Assembly (NCBI GenBank): GCA_018830585.1
Contig: JAHJSD010000045.1
Location: forward strand, 1-9,099
Length of the DNA stretch: 9,099 bases
Direction of reading: 5' to 3'
Origin: Patescibacteria group bacterium
GTDB lineage: Bacteria; Patescibacteriota; Microgenomatia; UBA12405; JAHJSD01
A program made the translations under genes and the position numbers. How positions within the stretch are numbered: the stretch's first letter is position 1; each line of letters opens with the position of its first letter. This document shows, one piece after another, positions 6,358 through 9,099 of this stretch. The notes under the pieces were generated by a model. The model was given only the letters and a program-made list of their open reading frames with translations. It was not told where the DNA came from and did no database searches.

Positions 6358-6403
6358 GCCGCGAGCCGAGCGGCGAAGGCGAACCGGATATACCGTGTTG
6401 TCC
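6358..6403. other. Right arm of the attC-like structure, with R-like box GTTGTCC
   Basis: A small hairpin GCCGC / GCGGC (6358-6362 and 6370-6374) is followed by CCGGATATACCG (6384-6395) and GTTGTCC (6397-6403). The last part is nearly the same as 7075-7094 (CCGGCTATACTG, then GTTGTGC). It can pair with the left arm at 5773-5783. Confidence 0.4.
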
Positions 6404-6483
6404 GACCTGATCCTGGGCGAATGATCGATTAGAAAATGAGCGAAAACGCAGAGGGGTCGGAGTGAGTAGAACGAACAGAGAAG
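6402..6483. repeat. Conserved stem-bearing block on the 3' side of the HAD gene (copy A)
   Basis: CCGACC (6402-6407) and GGTCGG (6455-6460) form a 6-bp stem. The block continues as GAGTGAGTAGAACGAACAGA up to the inverted repeat at 6484. Copy B at 7094-7180 has the same order of parts: CGACCTGA, an inner segment, GGGGTCG, then a purine-rich tail ending in GAAG. The inner segments differ. Confidence 0.55.
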
Positions 6484-6500
6484 TTAAAAAAGTATTTTCT
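6484..6500. repeat. 17-bp inverted repeat, left copy, bracketing the HAD gene
   Basis: TTAAAAAAGTATTTTCT is the exact reverse complement of 6899-6915. It lies 7 nt beyond the HAD stop codon. Confidence 0.8.
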
Positions 6501-6507
6501 AGCTTAC

Positions 6508-6891
6508 TTAAAGATTCTCAGTTAAAAACTTTCTAAGGCTAATTAGATCTCTCTTTTCGCTGTCGTAGTAATATGTTTGAATACCTACAAATTGCGCGGA
6601 CTTGATGGCGTCTTTGTCATGTTCAAAATAGACTACATCCTTAGCATCTAAATTAAAATGCTTGAGCATCATTTTGTAATAATTTGGGTCGGTTTTCTCG
6701 GGATCGTGCTTCAGTGTAAACACTTCGTAAGGCATATCGTCTAGACCAAACTTCCTCATTTGCTCGTCATTTGCCCCAGTCAAAATGATTTTCCTATTGG
6801 GGTACTCCTCAAGCATTTTATACATATCATCAAAGACACCTACATCCTTGATTACAAAAGCACCAATCGCGTCAACTAGAATTATTTTCAT
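6508..6891 (-). CDS. Degenerate HAD-superfamily protein
   Basis: A small (127-residue) protein with the core of the haloacid dehalogenase fold and no cap domain. Motif I reads VDAIGA: the nucleophile position Asp7 is there, but the second Asp two residues later is Ile. Motif II is LTGA (Thr38). Motif III is KTDPNYY (66-72), close to the usual KPDPxxF. The motif IV region reads YFEHDKDAIKSAQFVGI (88-104), with acidic residues Glu90 and Asp92. Loss of the general acid/base Asp suggests weak or altered phosphatase activity, or a binding role only. The ATG at 6891 has TATTTT 9 nt upstream, inside the 17-bp inverted repeat. No partner gene is adjacent; it stands alone between the attC-like sites. 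Fold likely, substrate unknown. Confidence 0.82.
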   Translation of the reverse strand: MKIILVDAIGAFVIKDVGVFDDMYKMLEEYPNRKIILTGANDEQMRKFGLDDMPYEVFTLKHDPEKTDPNYYKMMLKHFNLDAKDVVYFEHDKDAIKSAQFVGIQTYYYDSEKRDLISLRKFLTENL

Positions 6892-6898
6892 GGCCTCA

Positions 6899-6915
6899 AG
6901 AAAATACTTTTTTAA
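6899..6915. repeat. 17-bp inverted repeat, right copy, bracketing the HAD gene
   Basis: AGAAAATACTTTTTTAA is the perfect reverse complement of 6484-6500. On the minus strand it contains TATTTT (6906-6901), a possible -10 box 9 nt before the HAD ATG, so the inverted repeat and the promoter overlap. Confidence 0.8.
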
Positions 6916-6927
6916 TTTCGGATAACG

Positions 6928-6972
6928 GCCGCGAGCCCTGCACCAGAATAAATTCGATGCAGGGCAAGCGGC
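6928..6972. other. Strong hairpin upstream of the HAD gene
   Basis: GCCGC (6928-6932) and GCGGC (6968-6972) form an outer 5-bp stem. GCCCTGCA (6935-6942) and TGCAGGGC (6958-6965) form an inner 8-bp stem. They are separated by a 2x2 internal loop (GA facing AA), and the apical loop is 15 nt. It lies between the promoter of the HAD gene and the attC-like site. Its role is unknown: it could be structured RNA, a terminator of upstream transcription, or part of the recombination site. Confidence 0.5.
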
Positions 6973-6977
6973 ATTTT

Positions 6978-7094
6978 GTCTAACGTTTCAGTATGGCCGA
7001 AGTCGCCAATTGTTAAACTGCCTTATTTTAAAACAATTGATAGCGATTTGAGAGAGGAGGTGCAACCGAACGAACCGGCTATACTGTGTTGTGC
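6978..7094. other. attC-like recombination site between the HAD and cupin genes
   Basis: The 117-bp segment has the plan of an integron attC site. GTCTAAC (6978-6984) fits the R box RYYYAAC exactly, and GTTGTGC (7088-7094) fits GTTRRRY at six of seven places. Inside, CAGTATGGCCG (6989-6999) pairs with CGGCTATACTG (7076-7086) with one mismatch. AAGTCGC (7000-7006) pairs with GCGATTT (7043-7049), allowing one G-T pair. CAATTGTT (7007-7014) pairs perfectly with AACAATTG (7032-7039), leaving a 17-nt loop. Unpaired bases (ATA, and about 25 nt at 7050-7075) sit mostly on one side, as in the extrahelical bases of attC. Length is inside the usual attC range. The long fold is seen; attC function is inferred, and no integrase is in the window. 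Confidence 0.5.
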
Positions 7095-7180
7095 GACCTG
7101 AAGGAGGAGAGTAAAATTTTCGGCCTGATACTCTCCGACTGAAAGTGCAATGGGGTCGAGGAGCTTAAGCGACGAAGAAG
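7094..7180. repeat. Conserved stem-bearing block on the 3' side of the cupin gene (copy B)
   Basis: CGACC (7094-7098) pairs with GGTCG (7154-7158). Inside is a perfect 8-bp hairpin, GGAGAGTA (7106-7113) and TACTCTCC (7129-7136). A purine-rich tail ending GACGAAGAAG leads up to the inverted repeat at 7185. Copy A at 6402-6483 shares the outer stem and tail but not the inner hairpin. Confidence 0.55.
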
Positions 7181-7184
7181 TAAG

Positions 7185-7198
7185 AATCGTCTAAATTT
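7185..7198. repeat. 14-bp inverted repeat, left copy, bracketing the cupin gene
   Basis: AATCGTCTAAATTT is the perfect reverse complement of 7566-7579. It lies 25 nt beyond the cupin stop codon. Confidence 0.75.
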
Positions 7199-7223
7199 TC
7201 TTTTGATCGTTAGGAATTGAAGG

Positions 7224-7565
7224 CTAGCGGATGGTGATAATTAGGGTTTCTTCTAAAACAGACCAACTATGGTTGACTCCCCTGTCCCAGTAAGTATAGT
7301 CGCCTTCTTTTTCCAAAACGATCTCTTGGTTTTGGTCAGGAAACTTTAAAGATACCTTGCCCCTAATTAGGAAAGTAAGGGTTTTGGACTGAAGATTGGT
7401 TCCGGGGCTATCTTTTGATTCGCCGGGATGGTGCAGACCCCATTTAATTTCTAAATCATTGGTTTGAAATGGAGAGCCGGGCTCTATGAAATGCCCTAGG
7501 ACCCAAAGGTTGCCGTTTCTCTTATCAATAATATCTTTAAAGTTTCCGTTCGTTATTTTGTTCAT
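7224..7565 (-). CDS. Small cupin-fold protein
   Basis: A single-domain cupin of 113 residues. The N-terminal strand NLWVLGHFIEPG leads to WGLHHPGES (42-50), holding possible metal ligands His45 and His46. The strand KTLTFLIRGKVSLKF (61-75) has the conserved Gly of cupin motif 1. Motif 2 is GDYTYWDRGVNHSW (88-101) with His99 as the likely third ligand; the usual Pro of this motif is Asp94 here. There is no signal peptide. The substrate cannot be told; related small cupins bind sugars, small acids or act as sensors. The ATG at 7565 directly abuts one copy of the 14-bp inverted repeat, and TATAAT lies 11 nt upstream. It stands alone between attC-like sites. Fold confident, role unknown. Confidence 0.85.
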   Translation of the reverse strand: MNKITNGNFKDIIDKRNGNLWVLGHFIEPGSPFQTNDLEIKWGLHHPGESKDSPGTNLQSKTLTFLIRGKVSLKFPDQNQEIVLEKEGDYTYWDRGVNHSWSVLEETLIITIR

Positions 7566-7579
7566 AAATTTAGACGATT
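7566..7579. repeat. 14-bp inverted repeat, right copy, touching the cupin start codon
   Basis: AAATTTAGACGATT is the exact reverse complement of 7185-7198 and ends on the base before the cupin ATG. It would form the very 5' end of the transcript. Confidence 0.75.
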
Positions 7580-7582
7580 ATA
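7577..7582 (-). promoter_or_regulatory. Consensus -10 box (TATAAT) of the cupin gene
   Basis: A perfect TATAAT ends 11 nt before the ATG at 7565, predicting a leader of only about 4 nt. No clear -35 is seen; the region upstream is the attC-like half-site. Confidence 0.5.
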
Positions 7583-7587
7583 ATTTT

Positions 7588-7610
7588 GCACAACTCGTTA
7601 TTATGCGAAC
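7588..7610. other. attC-like half-site upstream of the cupin gene
   Basis: GCACAAC (7588-7594) is the exact reverse complement of the GTTGTGC box at 7088-7094 on the other side of the same gene, as expected for the two ends of one integron cassette. It continues as TCGTTATTATGCGAAC, which resembles the inner arm of the other sites. I found no matching second arm in the next 200 bases, so the site is partial or degenerate. Confidence 0.4.
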
Positions 7611-7942
7611 TGTTTTCTTAATATCAAACTAATATTGTATATTATATGAAGTCATGTTAATTTTTATTTAGTTTGAATACACTTAACTTCTTAACTAAAT
7701 ATCAACGAATACGTCAAATCGAATTGAATAAAACGAAATAAACGCGGTCATTAGATCGACGGCAAACAGGAAACACAGATTATTGTCGCCTCTTTCGTAT
7801 GAAACAGGGTTCCAGACTGCGTCTTGCCGAAGCCAAGCTACAGCGAGGCGAAGGCGGCAGCCATTCCGTAGCCTCTGGCGAAGGATGGCGGCAAACCTCT
7901 GACGTTGTCAGAACCTATTTTCTGAATTGGAAATAGTTCAAC
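7611..7942. repeat. Gene-free gap: AT-rich part followed by GC-rich repeat part
   Basis: The first part (7611-7770) is very AT-rich, with an inverted repeat TCAAACTAA near 7625 against TTAGTTTGA near 7667. The second part (about 7800-7900) is GC-rich dispersed-repeat DNA with CCAAGCTACAGCGAGGCGAA and a bulged hairpin from GCCATTCC to GGATGGC. Two small hairpins, TCTGAC / GTCAGA (7898-7912) and GAACCTATTT / AAATAGTTC (7911-7939), lie just after the deformylase stop and may end its transcript, though no T-run follows. No protein-like frame is seen. Confidence 0.5.
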
Positions 7943-8524
7943 CTATACAAATTGGGCTGCTTTTTTGGTGATTATTGAAGCTTCAACTTGCTCTTTTGAG
8001 CCTTTGATGTCTTTAATATAGAAAGCGGCGGTCATTAACTTTTTGTAGTCATAAATCTTTTCGATAAATTCAATTCCGTCTAAATGATCGTATTCATGTT
8101 GAATTACTCTGGCCAAAATTCCATCGCAAGTTAATCTAAATTTTTTGCCGTTTTGATCAAAGGCTTCTATGGTTATTTCTTTCGGCCTTTTGACTGGTCC
8201 GAATAACTGACCATTAAGTAAACTTCCACAGCCTTCATAAATAACAGTTTTTTGGGTAGAGTGACCCACAGTTACTGGATTAATGTAGATTCTTAGTTCA
8301 TCAATTTGGTCGGCTGTCCGAAATTTAGTTTCTCGAGGTTCGGTCACAAACACTTTCCAGTTTTCACCAATTTGTGGTGCCGCCATGCCAATTAATCCGC
8401 TGGCCCTCATTGAATCAACTAAATCGTCAACAACCTTTTTCAATGCCGGATTGTTAAAGTCTTCAACCGTTTTGTTAGAAGCCTTTAATCTTGAATCGCC
8501 TATCTGAATAGTTTCTCTGATCAT
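7943..8524 (-). CDS. def: Peptide deformylase
   Basis: Metalloenzyme that removes the formyl group from the N-terminal methionine of new proteins in the cytoplasm. At 193 residues it is normal in length. Motif 1 reads LIGMAAPQIG (44-53); the family's first Gly of GxGLAAPQ is Leu here. Motif 2 reads EGCGSL (97-102) with metal ligand Cys99, where most relatives have EGCLS. Motif 3 is QHEYDHLDG (142-150) with ligands His143 and His147 and catalytic Glu144. All catalytic residues are present. The ATG at 8524 has a perfect TATAAT 5 nt upstream and no ribosome site, so the mRNA is probably leaderless. It lies 79 nt after tRNA-Ser on the same strand. Identification is firm; the small changes in motifs 1 and 2 suggest a divergent lineage. 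Confidence 0.95.
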   Translation of the reverse strand: MIRETIQIGDSRLKASNKTVEDFNNPALKKVVDDLVDSMRASGLIGMAAPQIGENWKVFVTEPRETKFRTADQIDELRIYINPVTVGHSTQKTVIYEGCGSLLNGQLFGPVKRPKEITIEAFDQNGKKFRLTCDGILARVIQHEYDHLDGIEFIEKIYDYKKLMTAAFYIKDIKGSKEQVEASIITKKAAQFV

Positions 8525-8529
8525 AAATA

Positions 8530-8535
8530 ATTATA
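8530..8535 (-). promoter_or_regulatory. Consensus -10 box (TATAAT) of the deformylase gene
   Basis: TATAAT ends 5 nt before the ATG, preceded by TTG (near an extended -10). Transcription should start at or next to the A of the ATG, giving a leaderless message. No strong -35 is seen. Confidence 0.55.
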
Positions 8536-8603
8536 CAATGCCGGATGCTGTTTTACTAAAGGTGCTCATGTGTTTATCTACGCCTAGTCAACTTTTTACG
8601 TTG

Positions 8604-8688
8604 CGGAGGAGGCGGGATTCGAACCCGCGGGCCCTGTTAAGGGCGCGATTTAGCAAACCGCTGCCATTGGCCACTAGGCGACTCCTCC
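8604..8688 (-). tRNA. trnS: tRNA-Ser (anticodon GCU)
   Basis: The minus strand folds as a class II tRNA. The acceptor stem is GGAGGAG / CTCCTCC. The anticodon stem GCGGT / ATCGC holds the loop TTGCTAA with anticodon GCT, reading AGC/AGU serine codons. A long variable arm GCCC...GGGC and a T arm GCGGGTTCGAATCCCGC complete it. The discriminator base is G (8604), as in serine tRNAs. CCA is not encoded. It begins 5 nt after the GIY-YIG stop, so it may be co-transcribed with that gene or use TAAAAT in the end of that gene as its -10. Confidence 0.96.
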
Positions 8689-8693
8689 AAAAA

Positions 8694-8954
8694 CTACTGC
8701 CTTATTTTACCAAGTAAATCTCTAATTTGCTGTTTTAAAAACCTTTTTCCCTCTGTTGTCTTAAGGTACTTTTCTCTTCTTTTAGCGTCTGATTTTAAAA
8801 GATAAGCTTCATAATGAATTAACTTTATAGGTAGTCTATTTTTAGTAGACTTAACCTTCCTTCTTTTATGTTCAACAATTCTTCTTTTTAAATCACCGGT
8901 AAACCCGGTATAAATTTGATTATTCTTTAGAAGCAAAAGATAAACGTAAAATAT
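8694..8954 (-). CDS. GIY-YIG domain protein, start codon changed or unusual
   Basis: A small single-domain GIY-YIG nuclease-like protein of the YhbQ/UvrC-N type. Using the usual TTG at 8936 gives 80 residues that begin after the first strand of the domain. The frame is open further upstream, and from 8954 it reads IFYVYLLLLKNNQIYTGFTG. This supplies the full GIY-YIG signature (YVY and YTG), including the catalytic Tyr, then DLKRRIVEH with the conserved Arg. Relatives normally begin with MFYVYLL, so the ATA at 8954 stands where ATG is expected, with a stop codon at 8978. Either ATA is used, or the gene has lost its start and is silent or shortened. No Shine-Dalgarno sequence is seen. It ends 5 nt before tRNA-Ser. 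Domain sure, start uncertain, cellular role unknown. Confidence 0.8.
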   Translation of the reverse strand: MFYVYLLLLKNNQIYTGFTGDLKRRIVEHKRRKVKSTKNRLPIKLIHYEAYLLKSDAKRREKYLKTTEGKRFLKQQIRDLLGKIRQ

Positions 8955-8988
8955 TTTATTTCGGCTATGAACTTGTTAAAAAGGGATT

Positions 8989-9010
8989 CGCCCTATCATT
9001 CGATAGGGCG
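8989..9010. terminator. Perfect 9-bp hairpin between the GIY-YIG gene and the tandem repeat
   Basis: CGCCCTATC and GATAGGGCG pair perfectly around ATTC. On the minus strand TTTTT follows 8-12 nt after the stem, so it could weakly terminate a minus-strand gene lying to the right of the window. It directly abuts the first tandem repeat unit. Confidence 0.5.
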
Positions 9011-9099
9011 CCCCGTCGGATGACTGGGGCCAGAGCCCCGTCGGATGACTGGGGCCAGAGCCCCGTCGGATGACTGGGGCCAGAGCCCCGTCGGATGAC
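9010..9099. repeat. 25-bp tandem repeat, 3.6 identical copies, cut by the window edge
   Basis: Units begin at 9010, 9035, 9060 and 9085, and all copies are identical as far as seen. Each unit begins GCCCCGTCGGATGACTGGGG and ends CCAGA, so each contains a 5-bp stem GCCCC / GGGGC. There are no spacers between units, so this is a minisatellite, not a CRISPR array. Copy number beyond the edge is unknown. Confidence 0.9.

Noticed and set aside
5750..7610. Insertion sequence or transposon carrying the small genes
   Set aside because: No transposase or recombinase is visible and the inverted repeats differ from module to module, unlike the ends of one IS family.
9010..9099. CRISPR array
   Set aside because: The 25-bp units follow each other directly with no spacers, and no cas gene is in view.

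Overview
The window looks like a piece of a Patescibacteria (CPR) chromosome, perhaps a Microgenomates-type lineage. This is inferred from style, not from a marker gene. The signs are: small single genes almost all on the minus strand, two closely related class A penicillin-binding proteins, a small CBU_0592-type membrane protein, toxin-antitoxin and GIY-YIG genes of types common in that group, promoters sitting almost on the start codons, and intergenic gaps full of the short dispersed 'GTCATTCTGAG...CGAAG' repeat and A-rich low-complexity DNA.

Layout. Positions 1-1427 (-) hold the N-terminal two thirds of a class A PBP that runs off the left edge. Positions 1428-2222 are a gap with a possible frameshifted small gene on the plus strand, hairpins, A-rich repeats and several dispersed repeats. 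Positions 2223-5173 (-) are a two-gene unit: an AlkD-like DNA alkylation repair protein followed, 2 nt later, by a complete bifunctional PBP. Positions 5174-5480 hold more dispersed repeats. Then comes a row of small, functionally unrelated modules: a small membrane protein (5481-5729), a RelE/ParE-like toxin with an antitoxin that appears frameshifted (about 6001-6287), a degenerate HAD-fold protein (6508-6891) and a cupin (7224-7565). After an AT-rich and then repeat-rich gap come peptide deformylase (7943-8524), tRNA-Ser(GCU) (8604-8688), a GIY-YIG protein whose ATG seems to have become ATA (8694-8954), a strong hairpin and a 25-bp tandem repeat that runs off the right edge.

The most interesting part is 5750-7610. 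The DNA between the HAD and cupin genes (6978-7094) folds like an integron attC site: terminal boxes GTCTAAC and GTTGTGC, complementary inner arms, and a long loop-closing stem. A related pair of arms encloses the toxin-antitoxin module, and a half-site follows the cupin gene. Each of the three modules (TA, HAD, cupin) is also bracketed by its own perfect 14-17 bp inverted repeat, different in sequence for each module. The HAD and cupin genes share a conserved stem-bearing block on their 3' side. No integrase lies in the window, so if this reading is right it is an integrase-less cassette cluster (CALIN-like). It could instead be an undescribed cassette-type element.

The PBPs build peptidoglycan, deformylase and tRNA-Ser serve translation, and the AlkD-like protein serves DNA repair. 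These are housekeeping genes. The cassette-like middle section is accessory.
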